Of a stretch of DNA of 64,000 nt, positions 33,482 through 44,941 are shown in pieces; position 1 is the stretch's first letter, and each line of letters opens with the position of its first letter. A program made the translations under genes and the position numbers. The notes beneath the pieces are model-generated. The model was not told the DNA's origin. It saw only the letters and a program-made list of their open reading frames with translations, and did not search any database. The DNA comes from Phellopilus nigrolimitatus (lineage: Eukaryota; Basidiomycota; Agaricomycetes; Hymenochaetales; Hymenochaetaceae): the NCBI GenBank assembly GCA_021029095.1, contig JAJOHG010000009.1, positions 1-64,000 on the forward strand. Direction: 5' to 3'.

Positions 33482-36400
33482 CTAGCCGCGAGTGCTCTGT
33501 AGGATCTTTACCTCGTCTGTTTGTCCCGGCGCGACGTAGAGGATGCCCACTTTGTGCGTGTCGATCACCGGGATGCGGTCCAGACTCCTGATTGTCGATC
33601 CCAACGTCTGCATGTCACGGACGATCTTTCCCCTGTGTATCTGGAGGCGAATATCTGGATACGCAGACATATGTAATGGGAAGAAAGCTGGGTCCATGTC
33701 GACGTGTTTGCGCCTCTGGGACGGCACCGAGCCGCTCCAGACATAGCCTGTTACAGGATCAGGCCGGGAGTCATCTTCCTCAGCGGTCCCAAAACAGCTC
33801 AAGCGCTCTTCCTTCTGGTCTACCTTGGAGCAATATTTTTAATAAGATGTTGAAGTACATAAAGCTCCGTCAGAACTTATTTTCGAAGGCGGAATATCAG
33901 GCGGCGGAGAAATCTCACTTGGCGTCAAGATCGCTCCCAGCGTGTGTGGGTCCTTGTCCATCATGAGACTGGCCAGGATGGCGAACATGTCCGGATTGAC
34001 GTCGCCCAGATCCACAAGCAGTATGTTCTCGGACTTGCACAGGAACTTCGAAATCCCGGACGCCCTGCGCGTGGTGACCTCCATCCAGCCCGCTTTCGCC
34101 AGTAGGTGCACAGTAGTGATCAAGTAGCCAACCACCCACGTCTTCTCCTGCACGCGCCCTTCAGGCGCGTTTCCCCTCCCCCCTCCGCAGGGCGCGACGC
34201 CCAGTAGGGACGGCGCGGGCTTCGGGTCTGCCGTCGTGTGCGTGTACCGCGCGTGGAAGTCGAAGCACACTTCCGTCGGCTCGTCGATGTCGTCCCGGCC
34301 CTCGTTCGCGAGGAGTAGCTGGTGCGCGACGAACTTGATGTGGCGCGGCGGTCCGCAAGCTTCAGCGCAAGGAACCAGATGTAGAGCACGGAGTACATGA
34401 CACCACGTGCTGCGAGAGTGAAAATGGCTGTGGTGCTGGAGGTACTGCAGCGCGACGGCAAAGACGGTTTTGAAGTCGTCCTCCGTGACGTTTGCGTACA
34501 TGTGCGGGAGCGAGTTGAGAATGTAGAGGAACGTGAGTATGTGCACGGCTATCGACAGGTTCGACACGATCTGCATGAACTTCTGTAGGATGTGCGGAAG
34601 CGCCTTGACCACCGGCGTCTCCATCTCGAACAAGCGCGTGCGTGCAGACGATCACGGTCGCCCCTCCCGCCGAGCCCCGCTAGAAGACCTCGACGCATCT
34701 GCCGCTTCGGCGCGTCGAAGATGGTCTAGTAGCTGATGAGCACCATCAGTGTGTGGTACGCCAGGCTCTGCGCGTCGCGCTTCTTCAGCGAGCCGGGCCA
34801 CTCATCCTGCGCGAAGTACCTCCCAAGTGTGCCATCCGACACACCTTCGCATAGTTCGACGAGCAGGCCTGCGAACGCCTCGGGAGCGCGCGGGCCGCAC
34901 CAGAAGTACTTGTTCGCGAGCTGCACAGGGAGGTGCACGAGCAGGTACGACAGCACCTCCCAGTCGCGCTCCGCCTTCAGCAAGTCGACTAGCACGTCCA
35001 TGTAGTCCGACACAGGCAGCACGACGCCGTCGGCCGGCTTCTGCGGGTCGTACGTGACGAGCAGCCGGCTGCCCTTCCCCGCATTCTCAGGGGAGAATGG
35101 CACGATGTCCCACAGCGTGTCTCGTGGCTTCGTATTGACGGGGGCCATCGGCTGGACAGTGGCACGACCTGCGGCCCTCGACCGACTCCGGATCTCTGTT
35201 ACAGACGTCCTGCTCCCGCCCGCGCGATGTTCGATGGCCGTTGCGCTCGAAAGTCTGCCTCGCGCGTGCGCGCTCCGCAAAGATATCCTCATTGCGGGCC
35301 GCCTCGTCGCTCTGTGCTGTGCTCGGCACGCCGTGCAGCCGCCCCACAAGCCGCGCAAGCGTGTATATCTGTCGCTCGTGCTCAGCCGGCGCGCACGAGA
35401 AACGCGCGGTGGTTGCTATCCGCACGGAGCCGCATTAGCAGCTTCAGGATCGCGACGTGCACACGGGCAGGGCGCGGTGCGTAGCAGCTTCAGGAGCCGC
35501 TCGAAGACGAAGAGCGCGAGGCGCGCATGGCTCGGCGTCATGACGTAGTCCGCGAACGCGAGCCGTGCGAACGAAGAAGCGCGCAGGCGGCTGTGAGCCT
35601 CCGGCAAAGAATGCACGGCGCATCCGAACCGCCGAGTAGAGATGGCGAAGGCGCCTCTGCACGCGGAGTGGGAGATTCGTCCGGGGAAGAAGAGAGCTGC
35701 GGGACCTGCGTTTGGCTCGGGCGGCGCGAGCCGAAGAAGGTCCGCGACGACGACATGACCTGCTGCATATTGTTACTTCCCGCCTCTTTTTCCTTCTCCT
35801 TTTCTTTCCCGGTTGCAGGGGGTGAACCCTGAGAGGTCTGCGTAGCAACGGGCGAGCCAACTCCTGAGGTAACCGTATTCGATGGCGTAAATGGGACCGA
35901 CGGCGACACTGGTGCCGTGTTCGCAAGCTTTGCAAGCGTATCGAGCTCGCCGTCGCAAACACAGTATCCCGAGACCGACATCATAGCGACCATGATTTTG
36001 TGAACCGCGAGCTCTGAAGTAGTAGGCGGTATATCATCCACTGAGCTATCCTCCTCAGTGGAACGGAGCGCGACCTCGTCTGCCAACAAACCCCATGCCG
36101 CAGGCGCATCCTCCCCCTCCTCCGCACGCGCGACACGCTGCATACAAAACTCGAATAGCAGCTCCACAAGCGGGCGGAAGGACCTCGCGTCATTCACTTT
36201 CTCATACATGCTCGCCAGCTGCACGTGCACCGCACGGCGCGTCGCCGGCTTCGCGGGCATGTCGCATGCGAAAAGGAGTTCCCAAGTCGCGAGCCAACCG
36301 GCTGTCGGTGGCATAAGTTGGTGCACAGCGGCAAGCTGCGTCAGGAGACGCGCGGCATCCGTGTCGGAAAGCGCGACGTAATGACGAAGAGGGAGAACGG

Positions 36401-37320
36401 AAGGGGCGGGTTGAGGGACACCGTTGTCTGCGTGCGGCTGAAAAGAAAGGCGAGGGTGCGGAAGAGAGGATTTGGAGCAGGGTGGGTGGGAATTAATGAT
36501 AGGGACATAGGTATGCCGTCGTCGTTTCTGTAAAGTAGATGAATTGTCGATCAGAGAAACAAAAGAAAGAAGACGTACTTGAGCGTCTTCTCATAGTCAG
36601 TCATTTCGAATGGAAAAGTACGCCGCCGACGGCGGCCGTCGTGTCGTTATCGTTGAGTTCGTTCGCTGTCTCGCCGCCATCCTCCACCCTTTCATCTAGA
36701 GCACATCCTTCAGTAGCGATGCGACCTCCTCGGACACGCGCTCCTTTTCAGCCGACGCGGTCCACGTGGTCCACGCGCGTATGGCTCGGACGAGGAAGAC
36801 ACCGACCTCGTGCGTGTCCCACACATCAGCGCCGTCCTTCCCTCACGCACGCAGCGCTCGCTCGAGGAGGGGCGCGCAGACGTCGCCAGGTGTACCCGCG
36901 TGCATCGCGGACGCAGCCGTGTCGCGTTGGACGACACGCACGACCATGCAATCCTCGAGGACGTGCTGGATCTGGACGTGCAAGGTGCGCAGCGCACCGA
37001 GGGATGTCCCGGTCTGCGTGGCGGCATCGATGCTGGAGGACGAAGATGGGGAGGGATGGAGGAGCCGGCGCAGGAGGATGACGGATGTGGTGGAGTAGGG
37101 ACCGTTGAGGAGCGCGGCAACGGTTTTGATCATGTGGAGTTCGGTCGGCGGGTCGATCGGCGTGGCTGGATGTTCGCACAGCTTATAAATGAGCTTGTAC
37201 AGCCGCTCAAGCCAGGATGGGCTGGCTCTTGAACAACGGGATTATCGAGACCGCTCTACGCTTTCCCCTCTCCATTTCCGTTCAGCCGTGTTCAGTAGGT
37301 AGAGCACAACATGTAGACAA
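33482..37320 (-). pseudogene. TSC2: TSC2 (tuberin) pseudogene, truncated in the Rap-GAP domain
   Basis: Minus-strand text follows tuberin order. PSWLERLYKLIYKLCEHPAT (about 37220) opens it, then GWLATWELLFACDMPAKPAT and VNDARSFRPLVELLFEFC (about 36300-36130). TLWDIVPFSPENAGKGSRLL (about 35110) and VHLPVQLANKYFWCGPRAPE (about 34950) follow, then NVTEDDFKTVFAVALQYLQH (about 34480) and NEGRDDIDEPTEVCFDFHAR (about 34310). After a jump near 33830 the Rap-GAP start DPAFFPLHMSAYPDIRLQI and IPVIDTHKVGILYVAPGQT appear, with a stop at 33482. TSC2 is the GAP for Rheb upstream of TORC1. Much of the middle and the catalytic end of the GAP are missing, and frames shift repeatedly, so it cannot encode active TSC2. 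Confidence 0.85.
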
Positions 37321-37441
37321 AATTCCCTCGACCTGAGAGCGTGCGGGTCCTGAATCTTGGTTTGTAGGGAAGTTGACGTACGAGCCAATGGCGCCGCCCC
37401 AGACGCGAAGCACGGACGTAGCCTTCGGGCGTTGGCTATAA
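37321..37441. other. Short spacer between TSC2 and KIN1 fragments
   Basis: No feature recognised. Both neighbours are minus-strand fragments. Confidence 0.3.
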
Positions 37442-39281
37442 CTATGGCTGAGACGGTACGTCGGCGCGGGCGGCGCGTGTGATAGTACTGTCTTTGCGAG
37501 CGCGCGCCCGTCGCACCGGCTGAGGGAGCGTTGTCAATATAATCTGCTCCAGCATCAACGTCGCGCGTGCGTGGCTCAGGGAGGCAGCCGCGGCCGCGGC
37601 CGCAGCTGCGAAGTTCGACGAAGTCGGCGACGGCACGGCGTTCGTGTCGTACAGTAGCCCGGAGAAATATGTGCTCGCAGGTGCAAGAAGACGCGGAAGT
37701 GCCATAATATAGGCCGCTTTGCTTTGCTCTGACTGAGGCGACTGCGGCGATCTGCCGTTCCTCTGGCGGTTACGGAGGCAAGTAGGGGTTCCAGAGCGCT
37801 CGGCGGGCGAGCGGGGCCATCATCTTTGCTGAGCAGAGACATCTGGGAGCTTGCGAAACGACCGGGCCCATACACGCACTCGAGACGGGTAAGAACAATT
37901 TGCCCTGCTAGAAGTCAAATCCAGGAAAGCGACGTCTCTTCTTCGAAGGCGTCGCAGTCGGTGTATCGCCCACTTGGCTGGAGCCTGAGACAGATGAAAG
38001 CGCGCTGTCATAAGACGCGAGGGAAGCATGAACAAGTTTGCGCTCGATCCCATCCTCGGAGCCAAACTCGAAACCGGACATGCCTCGGATCCCGGCGGTC
38101 GAGCTCGTCTGCGCGTAGGGGCTTGCGATGAAGCATGTGCGCTTCTGGGGGAGATTTATGCCTGCGGACCATCCGCGCATGCGAGAGGATCTCAGCGAGG
38201 GTGGCTCGCGCGGATGGGTTGACGACCATGCGTATGAGCAGGTGCCTGCGTTCTGTCAGGAAATGAAAGACAAATTAGCTAAGATAACAGTTTCCTCTTA
38301 AATGGAACGCACCCGCGCTGAGCCAGTCTGGACATTCGACGAGGCCGCGTTCGATTTTCGCATGGAGCGCGGGCATGCTCTGGTTGTCGAAGGGTATGTT
38401 GCCACAAACGAGCACGTAGAGCACGACACTGAAGCTCCGGATGTCGACCTGGGGCACAGTGAAGACCTTCACATTGAGCAGCTCGGGAGCAGCGAAGTAT
38501 AGAGATCCGCAGAAGATGGAGAGATGGCCGACACGGTTGTAGATGCTGGAAAGACAAAAGTCGATGGTCTTGATGTTGTCCGTTTGAAAATGAGGATGTT
38601 CTCGAACTTGAGGTCGAGGTGGATGACGTTGTTGCAGTGACAGTAGTCGAGTGCGGAGCCGATTCGGCGGGAGAACTTGCGGGCAACGCGCTCGCGAAGA
38701 CGGCCGTGCCTGATGAAGTGGCCGAGCATCTGCCCACCGTTGGCGTACTGGAAAACCATGTAGTAGTGGTTCATGTGCGCGATGAGTTCCCACATGCCGC
38801 AGACATACGAGTGGTGTAGTAACATCGACAGCGCCGCCTCCCGCATCGTGCAGATCTCCTTCGATAGCTCCTTCGACGCTTGCTTCGCCGCCGCTTCCGC
38901 TGTCGGCGCGACGCCATCCATCACTGAGCTTGCGATATTCCCGCGGGAGGATCTTGATCGTGAGCTACGAACGCAATGGGCTGATTCATTTATAAATATT
39001 TTTAAACTCGTCAGTGTGCAGATCGAACAGTTGACGCTGACGCTGTTGCGCACCTTCTCGCCGGTGAGATCGTGGTACGCCAGATCGACCTTGCCCATGC
39101 TTCCCGCGCCGAGCGTCTTTCCGAGCATGTAGTCTCCCAGCACACTAATCGAACTGCGCGAATTCCGGGTACGGATGTTCGTGCTCGACTCGAGCGGCGC
39201 CTGTGAGGCTGCGGGTGCATGCGTCTCGCCACCATCACCGCCGGCAGGGACGTACCGCTGGGGCACCATCGGCATTGACAT
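37442..39281 (-). pseudogene. KIN1: KIN1/KIN2-type Ser/Thr kinase pseudogene
   Basis: Reading down from 39281: ISVLGDYMLGKTLGAGSMGK (glycine loop), an intron-like gap, IKILPREY (Lys segment), then [39 protein letters not shown] and [19 protein letters not shown]. After a shift, [20 protein letters not shown] and [18 protein letters not shown], then ADELDR/IRGMSGFEFGSEDGIERK, SKKRRRFPGFDF, VYGPGRFASSQMSLL and MALPRLLAPASTYFSG. The order matches the polarity kinases Kin1/Kin2. The HRD motif reads HLD and DFG reads DFC. Several shifts occur, and the last exon ends in unrelated text. The catalytic lesions and shifts argue for a pseudogene, not only sequencing error. Confidence 0.85.
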
Positions 39282-40071
39282 TGATCACGGCCGTGCGCCA
39301 TTTGCGGATGGCTGGCGCGCGGTAGGGAGGACATGCGTTCGAGGCGCTGAAGCAGTCGTCAGCATCGCGCTCGCGTTCAGACGTTTTCACTACGTACCTA
39401 GGTCTTCAATTTATCTAACTAACCCTCCCTTTCCAGCTCGTCCAGGCGCTCGGGCTGGCCAGCGGAAGACGGCCTCGATCAACCAACGCGACGGGATGCG
39501 GCCAAGTTACTGTCGTTGCTGTTGTTGCTGCTGTTGCCGCTGTCGAGGCATTCTCGCTTCTAGACGCAGATGATTTAAAAATTAGCATGCTAAGGGCGTG
39601 AAGAAAAGGAAACAGTTTACGATTAGATAGCGACACGCGAAGCGATGTCGAGAAGTCGAGACGAAGAGGAAGACGATCGACATGACGAGTCGGGAAAGCC
39701 AGCAATGCTCGCATGCTTGGTCAGCGCTGCTTCAGGTAACGTTGACTCGCTGTGATCCACCATCCGACATGTCTCGCCTCCGCCGTCCCCTTTCCGCTCC
39801 CACGCTGTGCCCGCTGGCCTCGCCCGACACGCATGCTGCATAACCCATTGTCCCCCAGCGACTATAATTCACCACCTGCCAACGGCGCCTTTCTCTTCCA
39901 CGACGCCCACGTCGTCTCACATACCACTAACCGTGTGCTTCTGCGCCGACGTTTTTGGTGGTAGTTCTCCGGTTTCGGGTCCTTCGCGCCAGGTACGTCT
40001 CGTCCATTCCTATTGTGTGTTCCTGCTACTTTAGCTCACAGCTTTATTTGCAGGGCCCTTCTGCGCCACCT
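39282..40071. other. Region between KIN1 fragment and Q-rich gene
   Basis: Contains a short GTTGCTGTT-type triplet tract (about 39510-39545). A possible GT-AG intron lies at 39992-40053, just before the Q-rich frame. Candidate upstream ATGs for a first exon exist (for example near 39830) but I cannot choose between them. Confidence 0.35.
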
Positions 40072-41295
40072 ATGTTCGCCCCTCGTCCGCCTGTCTTCTC
40101 GCCCCCGTCCCCGCCCCCAATTAACACTTCCTGCGCTCAGTCTCAGCCCCTTGAGCACGTGCCAACCGAGCTTGTAGACACGCAGGTCCCTGAGAAGCCG
40201 CAGCAGCCCACCCCAGAGGAGCTCCTGTGCAATTACGGCATCAGGGTGCGCGACTTTGCGTTCGAGGCGAGCGCCTTACCGCCCGTGTCGGCCGTGCGCC
40301 GTGCGCCCGTCCGTGATCTCAAGCGTGTGAGGGAGGAGACGGACGAGGAGCGCGAGTGGAGGCTGAGGAACGAGGAGAGGAGATTTGAGCTGTCAAATGC
40401 AAGAGTGAGGCAATTGCCCAACATCAGCGTCAACGTCAACGTCAACGACAATGCAAGTGCGAGTGCGAGTGCTGGCACAAGTGCTGTCTCGCGGCAAGAC
40501 CTGCAACGTAAGAGGACAGAGCTTGTCATTCCCCCGTCAGTTCATTCTCGATGGTATGGCAAGGATCACTTGGGCGCCTCGTTGTCTCGTGTCCTTGCGC
40601 CTCTGCGACAGCTCTCGCCTAAGCGTCAACATGTACAGCACCAGTCTTCGCAGCACTTTCCCTTGTATTCGCAGTCTCAGTCTCAGTCGCAATCGCAGTT
40701 GGAACTCACCGGCAGCAGCCAGCCGCCGCTCCTCTCGGCCTTGCAGGCGGACTCGGAGATGGACGACGAGGAGTACGTCAAGACTCTGCTCGTCATGCCG
40801 AACGGCTCGCTGGTGAACAGCGACCCCTTGGTCGACGCCAGCATGCTCCCCGAGTCGCAGGTCGCCCCGCTGCTTGCTGCTTCGCAGCAGCCGGCAGACG
40901 AGGATGTATCAGTCTCGCAGATGGGTCTGGGCCTGTCCGAGGAGCAGGCGAAGTCACAGCCCGCGTGGCAATTACAATCGCAGTCGCAATCGCAATGCCC
41001 AGGAGGCGGGGATGGCGATGTCCCGGTGCGTGGATCGCAGATGGCCTCCTCACAGATAGGTCAAGAACACACTGCGCCCACGCGGTTTCCTGCCTTCAAC
41101 TCGAACGCGCTCTCGTCGCCGAAGCCCTTTCCTCGATCCCAAAGTGCCCAGCCCTCCCCGTCTCCCTCATCATCTTCCAAAGCGCGCCTCCTTGAGCTCG
41201 CTCTCCCCGGCCCGGCGCGCCTCCTTCACGTCCTTGCCTTCCCTGCTCTCCCCGGGGACTGCGCACAAGCGCCAGAGCCGGAGCTGCGGATGTAG
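40072..41295 (+). CDS. Gln/Ser/Pro-rich protein, unknown family
   Basis: One open frame of about 407 residues from the ATG at 40072 (PPMFAPRPPVFSPPSPPP). A possible upstream exon is joined by the intron 39992-40053. A charged helix (EETDEEREWRLRNEERRFEL, about residues 90-110) is followed by low-complexity SQSQSQSQ and ASASAS tracts. I recognise no domain. After the stop, a +1 frame continues with EGEPMRHDLRNTDFKDPSAD and AARSAAYKLCGLRGRG (41300-41560), which looks like the original C-terminus lost by a frameshift near 41200-41290. Probably a disordered nuclear protein; function unknown. Confidence 0.5.
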   Translation: MFAPRPPVFSPPSPPPINTSCAQSQPLEHVPTELVDTQVPEKPQQPTPEELLCNYGIRVRDFAFEASALPPVSAVRRAPVRDLKRVREETDEEREWRLRNEERRFELSNARVRQLPNISVNVNVNDNASASASAGTSAVSRQDLQRKRTELVIPPSVHSRWYGKDHLGASLSRVLAPLRQLSPKRQHVQHQSSQHFPLYSQSQSQSQSQLELTGSSQPPLLSALQADSEMDDEEYVKTLLVMPNGSLVNSDPLVDASMLPESQVAPLLAASQQPADEDVSVSQMGLGLSEEQAKSQPAWQLQSQSQSQCPGGGDGDVPVRGSQMASSQIGQEHTAPTRFPAFNSNALSSPKPFPRSQSAQPSPSPSSSSKARLLELALPGPARLLHVLAFPALPGDCAQAPEPELRM

Positions 41296-42114
41296 CTGGG
41301 CACGGCCCGTCCTTTGAGGGCGAGCCCATGAGGCACGACCTGCGCAATACCGACTTCAAGGACCCCTCGGCGGACGCCGCGAGGTCTGCGGCGTACAAGC
41401 TGTGCGGGCTGCGTGGGCGCGGGGCCGGGGATGGCGGTGGCGTCGTGCACGGCGGCGGGTATGGAGGAGGAGGAGGTGCTGGCGCGTGGGTCGCCGACCG
41501 CGTGCCCGTTGAGGCGGTCGATGCGCGAGAAGCAGGATCGGTAGGGCGTAGAGGCGGCACTTTATCTGTGTGTATACTAAAGGCGAGCTCAGCGTTTTCG
41601 GGCGGGCGGACGATGGAGCGCCCGACTTGTATATCATTGTGTGCGTTTTATTTTCTTCGTTCATGTGTCGTTTGTGCGATTTTGTCTTACTTAGACTGCG
41701 ATTCTCCAGGCCCATATGCACATCCACTCACAGACGCTGTTTTACGGTCGGGGGGGTTTTTTTTTTTTCACTTCCGTGTGCTCTTATCATGTCGCATGCC
41801 ATCTGTGTCTACGGTTTCCCTCCCTCTTTTCCTTTTTTTTTCCTTTCGCGCATCTTTATGCCCCGTTCAAGCGACCCACGACGTACTCACATAATTATCT
41901 GATCTGGCCTGGAAGCTCTCGCTCTCTCGCTCTAGCTCGTAGCAGTTTCTTACTCTGCGGTTTTCATATCATGTTTCTTTTTTTCCCCTTTCCTTGTGGT
42001 GTGCTTCGACGAATAGAGTGCTTTTGGTTCCGCCGCTGCGTGGATGCGAGGCGAGGAGAGGCATGACCTCATGTGCGAGATGATCGTGCGTGCACGGGGG
42101 AATCGAAGTACATA
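41296..42114. other. Displaced C-terminal frame and 3' sequence of the Q-rich gene
   Basis: Bases 41300-41560 carry the likely displaced C-terminus in the +1 frame. After that the text is T-rich on the plus strand with no exon recognised. Confidence 0.35.
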
Positions 42115-42162
42115 CAGTCGACTTTCTAATAATGCATAAGGTAATAATGCATACACCGCCAA

Positions 42163-42285
42163 CTGAGTCAAACGTTGTTAAGACAGACAGAGGTATACGC
42201 CTTAGAAGTGTCACAGATAGTGTTGTATAAATGGATTGTGGAAATGTTGATATGGGATTTTTTGGAAAAACATACTTGAAATGTT
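42163..42285. repeat. Inverted copy of the 1362-1490 repeat
   Basis: The reverse complement closely matches 1362-1490. It follows directly on the P3-type left end, so it may be an internal part of a longer P3 element. The flanking 42286-42720 is AT-rich and uncharacterised. Confidence 0.75.
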
Positions 42286-42814
42286 TTAATTAAATACACA
42301 TATAATGTTCGGGACAAACTGGTGAAAAAACGTAAAAATTTCTAGTGAATTGATATTTGCATTGCTGTAATTTGGAGAATATGATACAAGCTTCATTATT
42401 TCTACAACAAATGTTGATATAAGGCTTGCACCATGTTGTAGTGTCGATAAGCTGCAAGATTGGTATTATAATTTGTACTTATTTATGCAAGGCTTTCCGG
42501 GATGTTGGTTAAAGATTTGCCGACAAATGCTTTTTAGACATTTTCGGAGACATCCGAGTGATGTATCCTGGAGGTATTCAAACAACCACAACAAAAAAGT
42601 ATTTATATTATATAAGAAAACATGTAGTAACTACACAAGGCAGAAATGCTACAAGTTATGTACAGCAACAACATGATTTTGACCATAAAAATACGAGCAG
42701 CAAGTATCAAAGTTTATGTAATCTGTGAGTTTATTTTTTCTGTTCACACGAACTTGTGCGCTGTCGCACTTTGACTCCTACCAACTGTGCGACGTCTTCT
42801 TATATGTTCTTCTC

Positions 42815-44560
42815 AGCCTTCAGAGAGTTTTGTACAGCTCTGACAAGAAGGACCGCCCACCATGCAAGCGCCCCGGGTGTGGGCGCTGCATGAAGCTGCT
42901 TCAGCACGTCTGCATCGCCGACACTTACAATCGCCGAAACACTCCAATGTCCCCACGATGAGTCGGACTCTGAGGACGAGATGGAGGAGGAAGAAATCGA
43001 GACTGTCAAGATCGACACGACAAAGCTCTCGCCCTTGTCGCCCGAGGTTACTTCCAAGCGGGTGCTGTCTGAAGCTTCAGAACATCATCATTCTGCAAAA
43101 CAAGGTTGACTTGATCAAGGAGGCACAGGCGCTCGGGCACCAGAAGAGTATCACTGCGTTCGTAAAAGGTGCGTTCGCGTCAATTGAGAAAGAAAGTCTT
43201 ACCCACTCGGGCGGAATGGAACTTTTTACACGCGACTGTTGCAGACGAGGAGGGCAAGATCCGCCGGAGGGTCCTCGAGGTGCAGAAAGAGTGCGTTCTA
43301 GCCTAGATGCTGCGGATCGTTCTACTTACTGTACAAGATTACTTATCGACGGCTCTGGGCAGAGCATAGTGAACGCCCTGTGCACATTTTCGAGGATTTT
43401 GAGTACTATTCTTTTCATGTTCGTGCTAGCTCGAGCTACCCCTTGCCTGCGCAACTTCAATTACATCCAGCTAATGATGTCGATGAACCGGATATACCCT
43501 GCTGTCCTCGCAGCAGCGCGTACGAGCCCGGACGGCCTATTCCTGGACCTGGGATGCTGCAGTGACTATATACCGTTTACTATCCTATTTCTGCACACAA
43601 TGGTTAATACTTTGTGACGACAGTGGGCACAGACGTGCGGAAGCTCGTGCTCGACGGATACCCCGCCGCGCGCGTCGCAGGTTGCGACCTCCGACACACA
43701 TTTGTCGACGCGGGGCACGCGCTCTTCGCCGACCGGGATACATGCCGCATCGCCTTCTTCACATCCGACATCTTCACGCTCGACCTCGCCAACCCGGATC
43801 CGCGGGCAGCGACGCCGAGGCCGGGTGCAGTGCGCAGCCTGGACGAGTTGCGGGCGCCGCCGATCTCCGCGCAGCTAAACTACAACATTGATGCAGTGAT
43901 CGAGTACATCATGAAGTGGATCCCAATCCCGGTTTGGGACTTCATGTCGTCGCCGCGGTTGATTGTCATCCGCTCGTTTGATGTGAACAAGTCCGGCACG
44001 GAGGTCAACGAGCGGATGGGTAGTGTCACGCGCGGCTCGATCCTTGCGGGCGTGCTCGCGCTCGAAATGTGCATCGAGATCTGCCTGGGAATTGTCACGA
44101 AGGTCCAGCAGGGCTGCAAGCGCTGCCGTCCGATCTTCAGCCGCATCATCACGCTACTCGTGGAGAACAACCAGCTGCAGTTCGTGGTGCCAAGCGGGCT
44201 CGTCGGCGTGGGCATGTTGATCGACCCGATGCTGTGCCGCGCAGACAGGCTCGTCGGGCAGGTGCTCGGCTCGGTGAGCAAGCTCTCCCAGATCTACACA
44301 GGTGCGCTGCGTCATCCTTTTTGTACTTTTTCTGTGCGCTTACGCATGTTCGTCTGCACACCCAGAGCTCGAGATCAGTTTATTCCTTTTGCAGCGTCTG
44401 CTGGACGTCAAGACCGAGGATAAGAAGACGATGAAGGTGACGAAACTCGTGAAGAACGAGCTGCTGCTGATCAACATTGGCTCAATGTCGACCGGCGGGT
44501 GCGTACTCAGCATGAAGGTGAACTTCGAGGGCCTCGCACATCCCTACCCGCTCCACAACG
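42815..44560 (+). pseudogene. eIF2-gamma pseudogene split by a methyltransferase fragment
   Basis: The first part (42815-43170) shows the zinc-knuckle text SSDKKDRPPCKRPGCG, then KLLQHV, and the NKVD guanine-specificity motif in IIILQNKVDLIKEAQALG. The second part (about 43857-44530) reads [52 protein letters not shown] and [20 protein letters not shown], then VTKLVKNELLLINIG, which is domain II of eIF2-gamma. eIF2-gamma is the GTPase core that carries initiator tRNA to the ribosome. The P-loop and DCPGH regions are absent, frames shift, and 600-700 bp of foreign coding text interrupts it. The true copy must be elsewhere in the genome. Confidence 0.85.
43240..43857 (+). pseudogene. SAM-dependent methyltransferase fragment inserted in eIF2-gamma
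   Basis: The text includes PVHIFEDFEYYSFHVRASSS and MMSMNRIYPAVLAAARTSPD, then the SAM motif I-like GLFLDLGCC. After a break, [20 protein letters not shown] and [13 protein letters not shown] follow, as in a family of Agaricomycete secondary-metabolism-type methyltransferases. It ends at ELRAPP, where eIF2-gamma resumes with [10 protein letters not shown]. Stops and shifts make it non-functional. The join near 43857 shows that two unrelated genes were fused at DNA level. Confidence 0.75.
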
Positions 44561-44941
44561 CCCGACTCTGCGCTAGCGCCTCCCGCACGTCGGATGCAGC
44601 TTACACAGGACTTCCATCCATCGTGGCGGGACTGGAGGGGCCGCTGACATTTCTGACCCGCCCTGTCGAGCAGTTCTCTTTTCCATGTGTTATCATTATC
44701 TTGATGTTATATGTATCTATAAATATAATTGAATATCTCAAAAATCCAAAAGCAGGAGCCCGACAGCATAGTTACAAACGTCTAGACAGTCTTGGTGGGT
44801 GTTGTCATTATGTGACAGGATGCTACGTTTTCGAGTCACTCGCAAGATTGTTTTTTAAACGTTCATCGGCTATATTGTATGAACACTTGCGGCAGCGTCC
44901 GACCTTCAGTTGCCGAAAGCTTCGTAAAACATCACTGAGTA
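44561..44941. other. Spacer with a dispersed repeat (44784-44866)
   Basis: Bases 44784-44866 match 1491-1566 in the same orientation. The remaining text shows no exon after the eIF2-gamma fragment ends. Confidence 0.6.

Noticed and set aside
35054..36533. Plus-strand frames over the TSC2 region
   Set aside because: GC-bias shadows; the minus strand carries clear tuberin text.
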